This document shows positions 6,302 through 13,298 of a stretch of 22,853 bases of DNA, one piece after another. The translations under genes were made by a program, and so were the position numbers. How positions within the stretch are numbered: position 1 is the first letter of the stretch; the number at the start of each line of letters is the position of its first letter. The DNA is from a virus. Location: the IMG/VR virus record IMGVR_UViG_3300009180_000232, positions 1-22,853 of that record; one strand, written 5' to 3'. A model generated the notes under the pieces. The model did no database searches, was not told where the DNA came from, and saw nothing but the letters and a program-made list of their open reading frames with translations.

Positions 6302-6478
6302 TCACTCTAGTTCAATGGCGCCGCAGGGTGGAGGCAATGGCAGCGGATCAGGAAAACCGCTAAGAATTGCAGTTGCTCTTTTAAAATACCAGTTGTCTGT
6401 TTTGCCAGATTTTGCCATTGCAGTCTGAATCTTGCGCCAATTTTCAAGTTCGTTTCTGTTCACTGGTAACATTTTCAT
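6302..6478 (-). CDS. Small hypothetical protein, 58 aa
   Basis: ATG at 6478-6476 (second ATG at 6472) opens a frame to TGA at 6304-6302, 18 bases before the GTG of the coiled-coil gene. The N-terminal 45 residues look like two short helices (NRNELENWRKIQTAMAK, then NWYFKRATAILSGF), followed by a proline run (PDPLPLPPP) and an acidic end. It would be the first gene after the terminator at 6496-6527. I do not recognise it. Protein-like composition and tight spacing support it; its small size keeps confidence moderate. Confidence 0.5.
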   Translation of the reverse strand: MKMLPVNRNELENWRKIQTAMAKSGKTDNWYFKRATAILSGFPDPLPLPPPCGAIELE

Positions 6479-6495
6479 TGCAGTCTAATTTTAGC

Positions 6496-6527
6496 AAAAA
6501 AAATTCCGGCTGACACAGCAGCCGGAA
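6496..6527 (-). terminator. Intrinsic terminator below the tail operon
   Basis: Read on the minus strand, a perfect 9-bp stem (TTCCGGCTG / CAGCCGGAA) closes a 6-base loop and is followed at once by eight T. This is a textbook Rho-independent terminator. It lies after the last tail gene (stop at 6641) and just before the lysis cassette, so it divides the two sets; the lysis genes then need readthrough, antitermination or their own promoter. Confidence 0.9.
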
Positions 6528-6564
6528 CCCAATCCCACGATTTGAGCTTGGTAAAACAATTGAA

Positions 6565-6615
6565 GGCAGGGCGGGACTTGAACCACGCTGCGCCATGGCG
6601 CAGGCCCTACCTGCC
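6565..6615 (-). ncRNA. 51-nt tRNA-like element (T-arm, acceptor-like ends, palindromic hairpin)
   Basis: On the minus strand the ends GGCAGG and CCTGCC pair as an acceptor-like stem. Inside lies a perfect 16-base palindrome (CTGCGCCATGGCGCAG) that can form a 6-bp hairpin. Next comes GGTTCAAGTCC, an exact match to the tRNA T-loop consensus GGTTCRANYCC, flanked by GCG and CGC that pair if one T is bulged. It is about 20 nt too short for a normal tRNA and lacks a D-arm and a 7-base anticodon loop. Readings: a shrunken tRNA, a tRNA-mimic or RNA-processing signal, or an attP core copied from a host tRNA 3' end. No integrase gene is in the window. Confidence 0.4.
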
Positions 6616-6618
6616 AAA

Positions 6619-6627
6619 ATAATACCA
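6619..6627 (-). promoter_or_regulatory. Extended -10-like box upstream of the tRNA-like element
   Basis: The minus strand reads TGGTATTAT, a TGn extension plus a hexamer with five of six matches to TATAAT. No good -35 is visible, which extended -10 promoters tolerate. Transcription would begin within a few bases of the GGCAGG that opens the tRNA-like fold and run about 120 nt to the terminator. AT-rich spacers produce such boxes by chance, so confidence is low. Confidence 0.3.
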
Positions 6628-6640
6628 CAAAACCAAACCG

Positions 6641-7936
6641 CTAATCGGGTATAAAGGCAAGCGTTGTAACGCCCGAAGTTGCGTCTACTGCCCCAGGACT
6701 ACTAACAATAACTTTTGCAACAATATAATCGCCATAACCGTTGTTGCCCAAAAGATATTGCGCAAACGGGTAAACGCCTGTAAGTGTCATTGTTGCTGTT
6801 TGTGTACCGGAAATAACCGTATTCAGTGTTCCAGTAACATTATTAGTCGTGTATGTCCAGTATGTATCGTACTTGCTGTTAGTAACTTTTGACGTGGCTG
6901 CCAGGGTTGAGGCTGAGGTTTTTCCGGTTATCGCAACTGTTGACAAAGTACCATTTACTGCGTTGAGCCATGTTTCACCATTGTCAAGGCTTAATTGCCA
7001 TTGGTATGACAGCGCTGACCCGGTGGAGCTATGTGCAATTACCTCAAATACTATTTTATCTCCAATTTCAGTTGCTGGAACTGGATTGTATGGAGGTTCG
7101 TACCCAGTCCATGTTCCAATGTTTGCGCCTTCGGTATATGCCCATGAAAGTTCCCCAGGAAAGAATGAATCTTGTATCCATAACGGGGCCTGTTCATCGA
7201 ACCAAGTCACCCAATCGGTCCATGCGGCATCCTCCGCCGCCTCCCATGCCGCATAAATACCGGGATCGCCACTCGGATCGGCTGGATTGCTGTAAAGGTC
7301 ATACCATGTATCGTAAGTTGAATCTATTCCATAAATATCTAGGTTAAACGCAGTGATATTACTATAAAACAAAAATGGATTAGACAGTGGAATATATCCG
7401 TTCATGTAAGTGGATTGATAATACCCTGGATACGAAGATCCAAGACTGCCATCAGTTGTTCTAATCCTTTCAACCGGCTGCCTTGTAAATGTGATAACAT
7501 TTGGATCAAGACCTGGACAGTTTTTAGGCTCCCAGAGTTCGGCAATTAAATCAACTTTTACGCTGTGATAATCACCGGATCTTGAGTTTATGGACGGTTC
7601 CTGCTTGAATTTCCATTCGAGTGACCCGGCATATCTAATTCTATTTAAGAGCGAAGTATTGTCAATGCCACCAATTATATTTACTGGTAGATCAATAGGA
7701 AAAAACCCAGATAAACTATCGTAATAACATTGAAGTATTTGAGATGTTTGTGCGCTACTTAGGTATTCAAAATTTAATGATAATTGAGCATCGGTTCCAA
7801 CAGTGCTCCACGATTTAAGAAAATACGCCGATTCGTCAACTGACGATTCGGTATATGGATACACCGAAGCGGTATAATCACGAACTTTTTCTGGGCAAAT
7901 TTGTGGAAAAGCGACACCCATGTCACACCTGAACAA
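6641..7936 (-). CDS. Distal tail protein with N-terminal tail-fold domain and Ig-like C-terminus, 431 aa
   Basis: The N-terminal 140 residues resemble the C-terminal two-thirds of the neighbouring 208-residue protein: QLSLNFEYLSSAQTSQIL here versus KMSLEFRELTDTETESII there, then a W-x-F element and a GDYHSVKVDLIAELW strand matching GRSTVRVELKPF. The two are therefore probably paralogous minor tail proteins. The middle (about 145-285) is Tyr-, Trp- and Pro-rich. The C-terminal 145 residues look like an Ig-type beta domain (SYQWQLSLDNGETWLNA), common on virion surfaces, where it may bind cell-surface sugars. The start overlaps the upstream gene by 14 bases. It is the last gene of the tail operon; the terminator follows 114 bases later. 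Confidence 0.7.
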   Translation of the reverse strand: MFRCDMGVAFPQICPEKVRDYTASVYPYTESSVDESAYFLKSWSTVGTDAQLSLNFEYLSSAQTSQILQCYYDSLSGFFPIDLPVNIIGGIDNTSLLNRIRYAGSLEWKFKQEPSINSRSGDYHSVKVDLIAELWEPKNCPGLDPNVITFTRQPVERIRTTDGSLGSSYPGYYQSTYMNGYIPLSNPFLFYSNITAFNLDIYGIDSTYDTWYDLYSNPADPSGDPGIYAAWEAAEDAAWTDWVTWFDEQAPLWIQDSFFPGELSWAYTEGANIGTWTGYEPPYNPVPATEIGDKIVFEVIAHSSTGSALSYQWQLSLDNGETWLNAVNGTLSTVAITGKTSASTLAATSKVTNSKYDTYWTYTTNNVTGTLNTVISGTQTATMTLTGVYPFAQYLLGNNGYGDYIVAKVIVSSPGAVDATSGVTTLAFIPD

Positions 7937-8549
7937 AACGTTTGGGATTAAATGGTTTTAGCTCGACCCTTACGGTGCTCCTGCCATTCCGTATGGAAGT
8001 TGTTACTTTTGGCGGAGTCAAAAATTTCCATTGACAATTGTAGCCATTCAGTTGCATTATCGCGGTCAAATTCCCAGTTGTGCCGCTGAGGACCTGGCTA
8101 GGCAGCCTGATGGAGCCCTTTCGCCCCTTGCATAAATCATAGGCCGCAATAATTGATTCCGTTTCGGTATCGGTCAGCTCACGAAATTCAAGGCTCATTT
8201 TTCCTCCACCAGGTGCTGAAGAAAGCAACCTTCTAACCGTCCTGCCGGATTGAGTTTTGGATACTTTTTGTGCGTACGATAGTGGAACAAATTCCCTTCC
8301 GTTATTGCTTGGGATTAGCGCTGGAAAATCAATAATAAAATCAGTCTGTAATCTTGTTACTGGAAGTTGTGCTGAAAACAGCAATGGCGAAACGACGGCT
8401 CTGCCGCTTTTGATGCCAAGATCGGCGGACGAAAGAAAACTTAAAACCGTTAATGCTGTTACAATAAATGTACTGTTTCTGTAACACGCTATTGTTGAAT
8501 ATGTTACTGAAACTGTAATCGAATTAACTACAGCGGTAAATACTGTCAT
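7923..8549 (-). CDS. Minor tail protein, 208 aa
   Basis: It starts at ATG 8549, overlapping the upstream stop by 4 bases (ATGA). Residues about 1-70 are Thr/Ser/Val-rich and beta-like. Residues about 75-208 match in layout a minor tail protein type seen in siphoviruses: an N-terminal REFVPLSYAQKV strand, KMSLEFRELTDTETESIIAA (a strand then a helix), a CQWKFLTPPKV element and a final VRVELKPFNPKRF strand. The same fold opens the next gene downstream. It probably sits at the tail tip or baseplate. The exact family name is not certain. Confidence 0.65.
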   Translation of the reverse strand: MTVFTAVVNSITVSVTYSTIACYRNSTFIVTALTVLSFLSSADLGIKSGRAVVSPLLFSAQLPVTRLQTDFIIDFPALIPSNNGREFVPLSYAQKVSKTQSGRTVRRLLSSAPGGGKMSLEFRELTDTETESIIAAYDLCKGRKGSIRLPSQVLSGTTGNLTAIMQLNGYNCQWKFLTPPKVTTSIRNGRSTVRVELKPFNPKRFVQV

Positions 8550-8968
8550 GGCTCATAAATTACGCCATTGGTTCCGTTAAAGTCAAATACAAATGTATCA
8601 CCAGTTGTCATTGAAATTGCCGATCCGTAATCAAAGTAAAACATTAGTGCGTCTGTGGTTGACGTAAAATTATAGAATGCAGCATATCGCCATGTTGCAA
8701 TTGCAGCACTTGCAGTTAGCGTGTAATCAGTAACAAGCCATTTGTAGACACCGGCCGTCTGGGTTGAAGATATGGTTGTTACCGCAAAACCTCCAGTCGC
8801 GTAGCCACCGCCAGCGGTAATTTGTGTAATGTTTCCCGCAACTGTATTTGAAAGCGATGGCGCTGTATTTGTCAGTAAAACCTTTATACTGTCGGTTGCT
8901 AAATTATGAATACCATTCCACCTGTCAGCCTTGAAGCAGTAAAAAGCAACTGGTGTTACGTTTGCCAC
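8546..8968 (-). CDS. Virion tail-tip or fibre protein, 140 aa
   Basis: The start is GTG 8968 (MANVTPVAFYCFKADRWNGI), 30 bases after the J-like gene, with a weak purine-rich ribosome site. The sequence is beta-rich and Thr/Ala/Gly-rich, with HNLATDSIKVLLTNTAPSLS early on and ITQITAGGGYATGG in the middle, a pattern I know from a family of small phage structural proteins near tail-fibre genes. No enzymatic motif is visible. It probably decorates or adapts the tail tip; role inferred from family style and position. Confidence 0.65.
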   Translation of the reverse strand: MANVTPVAFYCFKADRWNGIHNLATDSIKVLLTNTAPSLSNTVAGNITQITAGGGYATGGFAVTTISSTQTAGVYKWLVTDYTLTASAAIATWRYAAFYNFTSTTDALMFYFDYGSAISMTTGDTFVFDFNGTNGVIYEP

Positions 8969-8998
8969 TGATCAGTCCACCGATTTTACTATTCTACC

Positions 8999-11900
8999 TC
9001 AACAGTTGTCCCCAGTGCCTTGAATAATCCAGTTTGGATCCGTGATATATGTTGTCCAGTTTTTTCCAATCATTGAAATTCCAGATTCATCGACCGGATG
9101 GTTTATTGCGCTAATTTCAATTTCACCATCCTCGTTAATATCAATCTTTTCAATTCTGTAAACCCTTACTTGGCTTCCGGCTGTTTTTTTAACAAATGTA
9201 ATTCCAGTTGGTGAGGCGGTTCCGCTCCCTGAAACTGTCAGGGTCGTATCGTAAACATCTGCCTCTGACCCATCCCAGGCGGTTACATCATGGGTTCCGG
9301 CTGTCAGTAAATCAGTTCTTGTCGCAACCAATGTTCCATCCGCCAGGACGACACCTGTTGCAAATTCGTCAAAATAAGTAAAGTCCATTGCGACTTTTAT
9401 GTATTTTCCCGCTGCCAATTCAGCATCTATGCCTTCCGCTGTCGTTGTAAATTTAATACTATGAGTAATTAGTTTTCTCATGCGAATCATAAAACATGCA
9501 ATATCTACAGCATGTTCAAAGTTTGTACAATACTCGGAAACGTCAACGTTTTCCGTTTTCAGCGATTTACCTAAATTAGACGCCTCCCTGACAGTAACTG
9601 TTTGATTTTCAGGAAAAAACCCAGAACTGTAATAATCCGATGTTGGCCTTTCCCGCCTCCACATCACGGAAACTTCAATCTCCTCCCTTCCTTCCTGCTC
9701 TATAAACGAAAGACTAAAAGTGTTTTCAACAATGTTTCCGCCATTGAATAATCCAGAAATTGGTAGCGCACCGCTTTCGGGGAAAACAATTGCTGGCTCT
9801 AGTGCCCATTTGCCGCCGCGCCTAACAATATCAAGCAACATTGTTGCGGCAGTATCAACCGACCATTCATCAAGGTTCACTGCCTCTGGAGTGCCAGCAT
9901 CGTAAAAATAGCGGCGATCGTGACACCAGTTTGCCGCTGTAATATAAGATTCAATATCAATATAGGCGTCTGTAATTATATCGCCCAGTCCAAATTGCTC
10001 GGAAGTTTGGCAGGCTCTGAATATGTCCGGCCAAACATCACTAGGCCCCATGGTGTCACCATTTCGCAATCTTCGCACCTCAGTACCACCATCAACAGAA
10101 GCGCTAAGCTGGGAAATTTGAGATAAATCGCGGGAGCCCATTATGTTCAACCCGACCGTTGCAAGATTTGAGTAATTGGCCGTAGTTGGATTACATGAAA
10201 TTATGTTGATATAGGCAATTTCAGCCTCAGGCCCAGCCGATGCTGTTGATTGAATCTCCGAGTAGGCAAACGCTTCCGCCACCCTGCCCCAGTCATCTGT
10301 CATCGATTGATCATCCGTAAACCCCAGTCCAACATCTTGCGCGGGGTCAAGTGTTGGCAGGGAAAACACGGAGCGATCCCGCGAAACTATTTCACCCTGC
10401 CAGTAGACGTAAAATGTCGCGCCTCCGGCAGTAAAACCCCAATTGTTGACTGTTGAAATTTTTGAATCAATAACAATAAATGGTGCATTTATTCCATCGT
10501 AATCATTTCTGATTTCCCATGACGAAACCGGCTCAAATTTTAATTCCCATCGCTTTGAGAGCGATGCTTCAAAGCGCAAATAGCTGTAAGTCGGCTCACC
10601 GGAAGACCCCCTAAAGGCAAACGTCATCGGCATCGCCGCATAACTTCCGCTTCCGTGCCTGTAGTAAATTTTGTAAAAAAAGTATCGCGTTTCCGATAGT
10701 CCGCTAATTGTGCCAGAGTTAAACTGTTGAACGCTTACTTTTTTGTCCGCATCGTAGATATTATTTTTATGCTTGTAGCCGGCTTCTTTGTTGATTTTCA
10801 GCAATGTTGGGCAATCTCTGAAATTGCAAAATCCGTTAATTTTTAGGCCAACAGAATACTTAAATCCAATTTCAAAGATTTTAGCTGGACGCTGAAGCAT
10901 TACATTTGCAATTGCAATTCTAAAAATTTGCGCAAAATTACTTGCCGTTTTGAACTTCGGTGCGCTGATCGTGGCAACATCTTCACTAGGGCTGAACTGT
11001 GTTGGCAATAATGTTTGCCCACTCCATGAAGGGTTAATGTCAAGCGCTGTTGAAGTAGTAAATTTTCCAGCTCTAACAGTTCTAAATGTATACGTCATTC
11101 CAGAACCAGTGCCGGACGGAAACGTATCGGCCTCACTTGAAAAAACTTGATTCGATGGAATGCGATTAACAAGTACAGCCAAGGCTGATCCAACTCGATA
11201 AATTTCGCCCACGACAAGGCTGTCGTCGATCGATCTTTGGATTGAGCTGACCGCAGAGGCAATATCGGAACAATCCGCGATACCATCAGCCTCGCTTTCT
11301 TTATTGTCGGTATTTGTAGAGTTCATTTTAAATTGCGTGTAAATATCACTGCTCGGACTTAACGTGTATTCAAATGTTTGCCCAACATAGGAATCAACAG
11401 TCCCAGCGGCGCTTGTAACAATTCCAGAGCGGCAACTAAAAGAGTATTTATATTTCCAAAATTCAGCCAATCGCTGGGCATCGTCATCAATTGCATACCT
11501 TACGGATTGACCGTTGCTAAGTGATACGGTGCGAATTGAAATCGTTGGATTCAGCCTAGGATTTACGCGATATGCAAAATTATTTGGAATATGAGAATAA
11601 AGGCCAAAACTTGTCGAAGTTGATGGCTTGTATGTGTAACAAAAATCTCGCGTCCACTGATAATTTTGGCCGCGAACGGCATAAACATCTGGCCCGCCAA
11701 ATCCCTGCGAATTTACAGGATCATTGGAGCCGGATCGCCCGGCAATGCGATCACTGGTTTGTATTCTTCCCCCGTCCGGGGAGAAGTAAATTGTCATCCT
11801 TGAACTTGATTGAGTTACTGCATCAGTTGACGTTCCGTAGGAAGATAAACTGTTATCCCCAATTGCAAATCCATTTGGGTCCAGCGATGAAATTGTTCCC

Positions 11901-12430
11901 TCACCAACCATGAAAATTCCCCTGAAGACCTGCCCCCCATTCAATGACAGCATTTGGCTCCACAGCAGGGGCAGGTTCACTCTCAGCCCCCCATAGGATC
12001 CCGCTGGCCGAGGGGGAACCGACTGCGCTGGCAGATCGCGGCGATGGGCAAAAACAAGCGGCACGGTGGCGCCCAGCGTGGCCGGCTGTTGAACCGAATC
12101 GAACCCAAACTGGGGCGCAAATCGCTGGGCGCCACTGAAGCTGGCCCCGGTGACAGTTCTAGCCCTGAGGCCACCATTTCCGCTGCCTGGTGCCTGAGGT
12201 TTCCAGATCAGCGCAGACAGGGCCTGCAGGCCAACAGAAATAAGTGTACTAACAATTGTGAACGTAAGTGGATCAAGTCCTGCTTGTGGCATTGCAGGGT
12301 TTATTTTTACCTGCGATTTAACCTCTATCAGGAAACTTCTGTATTTATCGCAAGCAACATCGAGCGTATCTTCCGGCCAGAGCAAGCCCGCTTGATAGAT
12401 TTGAGCTGGCAAAAGTCTTGGCTTTCTCAT
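8999..12430 (-). CDS. J-like tail hub / host-specificity protein, 1143 aa
   Basis: This is the large tail-tip protein expected after the NlpC/P60-like gene in lambda-type tails, where it forms the central hub and contacts the host receptor. Residues about 54-76 (PLTFTIVSTLISVGLQALSA) are a hydrophobic helix as in gpJ relatives. The middle (about 300-700) is beta-rich and variable. Residues about 800-1100 contain hub-like parts (RRGGKWALEPAIVFPESG, then VRVYRIEKIDINEDGEIEIS and AINHPVDESG), the last resembling the strand set at the end of the gpJ hub region. ATG 12430 shares one base with the upstream stop (TAATG). The N-terminal part around 11930-12230 is markedly GC-richer than the rest. No separate C-terminal fibre extension is apparent. 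Confidence 0.8.
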   Translation of the reverse strand: MRKPRLLPAQIYQAGLLWPEDTLDVACDKYRSFLIEVKSQVKINPAMPQAGLDPLTFTIVSTLISVGLQALSALIWKPQAPGSGNGGLRARTVTGASFSGAQRFAPQFGFDSVQQPATLGATVPLVFAHRRDLPAQSVPPRPAGSYGGLRVNLPLLWSQMLSLNGGQVFRGIFMVGEGTISSLDPNGFAIGDNSLSSYGTSTDAVTQSSSRMTIYFSPDGGRIQTSDRIAGRSGSNDPVNSQGFGGPDVYAVRGQNYQWTRDFCYTYKPSTSTSFGLYSHIPNNFAYRVNPRLNPTISIRTVSLSNGQSVRYAIDDDAQRLAEFWKYKYSFSCRSGIVTSAAGTVDSYVGQTFEYTLSPSSDIYTQFKMNSTNTDNKESEADGIADCSDIASAVSSIQRSIDDSLVVGEIYRVGSALAVLVNRIPSNQVFSSEADTFPSGTGSGMTYTFRTVRAGKFTTSTALDINPSWSGQTLLPTQFSPSEDVATISAPKFKTASNFAQIFRIAIANVMLQRPAKIFEIGFKYSVGLKINGFCNFRDCPTLLKINKEAGYKHKNNIYDADKKVSVQQFNSGTISGLSETRYFFYKIYYRHGSGSYAAMPMTFAFRGSSGEPTYSYLRFEASLSKRWELKFEPVSSWEIRNDYDGINAPFIVIDSKISTVNNWGFTAGGATFYVYWQGEIVSRDRSVFSLPTLDPAQDVGLGFTDDQSMTDDWGRVAEAFAYSEIQSTASAGPEAEIAYINIISCNPTTANYSNLATVGLNIMGSRDLSQISQLSASVDGGTEVRRLRNGDTMGPSDVWPDIFRACQTSEQFGLGDIITDAYIDIESYITAANWCHDRRYFYDAGTPEAVNLDEWSVDTAATMLLDIVRRGGKWALEPAIVFPESGALPISGLFNGGNIVENTFSLSFIEQEGREEIEVSVMWRRERPTSDYYSSGFFPENQTVTVREASNLGKSLKTENVDVSEYCTNFEHAVDIACFMIRMRKLITHSIKFTTTAEGIDAELAAGKYIKVAMDFTYFDEFATGVVLADGTLVATRTDLLTAGTHDVTAWDGSEADVYDTTLTVSGSGTASPTGITFVKKTAGSQVRVYRIEKIDINEDGEIEISAINHPVDESGISMIGKNWTTYITDPNWIIQGTGDNC

Positions 12431-12807
12431 TACTGATTAATCAGGAAAAATGATGAACGGTTGAAACAGCGGATTGGAATTTCGCTAACGCCACGACCAT
12501 GAACCGGAACAAGCACTTTTCCAGTTGGAAGGACTGTTCCAATTCCAATGCCATGCGGCCACGATTCTATCAAAACAAGTGACATTTTTGTTGGTGTTAC
12601 AATTTTTGTAACATTGGCAAGAAAAGTACAAAGCAGTAAATCCCAGTGACTGTTTTTTGCGGCAAAAATCATGCCATCAATCGCGGGGAATTTCAACGAC
12701 TCAGATTCGTGCAGTATTTTTGCCATTACCAGGCAGCAAGCCGCTTTTTTTTGCCTTGGATCTGCGCCCGTCTGGTGCGGCAGTCCTATCCAGTCATCCC
12801 AAATCAT
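12430..12807 (-). CDS. NlpC/P60-like tail protein (gpK-like), possibly degenerate
   Basis: ATG 12807 overlaps the upstream stop (TGATG); GTG 12810 would add one residue. The protein (125 aa) begins WDDWIGLPHQTGADP and then has AACCLVMAKIL, placed like the catalytic-Cys helix of NlpC/P60 proteins. PHGIGIGTVLPTGKVLVPVH followed by GRGVSEIPI resembles the His strand pair (HVGIYLGDG...H). The usual Asp before the Cys is absent, so activity is uncertain. Its place directly before the J-like gene is where lambda encodes K, the tail-tip wall peptidase. A non-enzymatic structural descendant is the main alternative. Confidence 0.5.
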   Translation of the reverse strand: MIWDDWIGLPHQTGADPRQKKAACCLVMAKILHESESLKFPAIDGMIFAAKNSHWDLLLCTFLANVTKIVTPTKMSLVLIESWPHGIGIGTVLPTGKVLVPVHGRGVSEIPIRCFNRSSFFLINQ

Positions 12808-13298
12808 CACTGCATCGAGATTTGGCCGGTCGAAGGGACACTACCAACCAAATCTGTCGTCAAAACTCTTTTTGGCACCCTTCCCCGAATTGCGTTTGTC
12901 GGACTTGATAAATTGATTACTACCTTTCCAAGATCCGGTTGCCCGCCACCGTTACAGGCCCATAACTCTGTTGAGTAAACAGCACACTCTGTAAAGTTTC
13001 CGCCAATTTCAATCGAGATTTCAACGGTTGTAACTTCTACAAGCCAATTTTGCAATATGGCCTCGGTTGCCAGTGAGACGCTTAAGTCATTGGCTGGAAA
13101 TAAAAGCGTTCCCTCAACACCATCACCGTTTCGAGTTGATGATGAACCGTTAAATCCGAATGGTGCGTATTGATAATTGATTTCATAAAGCGTTCTCGTT
13201 TCTCCAGGGAAAAATGGCTGATACATTCTTGATTGAATGTAGTCCCCATTTTTGTCAAGAAATTTAATGTAATAAGTTGTTGCAACAGAAGTTGACAT
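12807..13298 (-). CDS. Tail-tip minor protein, 163 aa
   Basis: It starts at ATG 13298, sharing one base with the tape measure stop (TAATG), and ends with TGA 12809-12807 inside the next start. The protein is beta-rich (YYIKFLDKNGDYIQSRMYQP, then NWLVEVTTVEISIEIGGNF) with a single pair of cysteines near residues 107 and 116 and no membrane segment. In lambda-type order this slot, between tape measure and the K/J genes, holds tip-initiator proteins such as M or L. I assign it by position and fold style; no specific motif identifies it. Confidence 0.6.
   Translation of the reverse strand: MSTSVATTYYIKFLDKNGDYIQSRMYQPFFPGETRTLYEINYQYAPFGFNGSSSTRNGDGVEGTLLFPANDLSVSLATEAILQNWLVEVTTVEISIEIGGNFTECAVYSTELWACNGGGQPDLGKVVINLSSPTNAIRGRVPKRVLTTDLVGSVPSTGQISMQ

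Noticed and set aside
6415-6488. Direct repeat CATTGCAGTCT at two places 60 bases apart
   Set aside because: Only 11 bases, one copy coding and one at a gene start; nothing links them to a site-specific function.
6565-6637. Ordinary full-length tRNA gene
   Set aside because: No D-arm or 7-base anticodon loop can be drawn, and the pairing 5' acceptor strand lies only 51 bases from the 3' end.
11954-12436. 160-residue plus-strand open frame
   Set aside because: It is antisense to the GC-rich N-terminus of the J-like gene, where stop codons are rare by composition; the peptide is Gln/Arg-rich with no recognisable motif.
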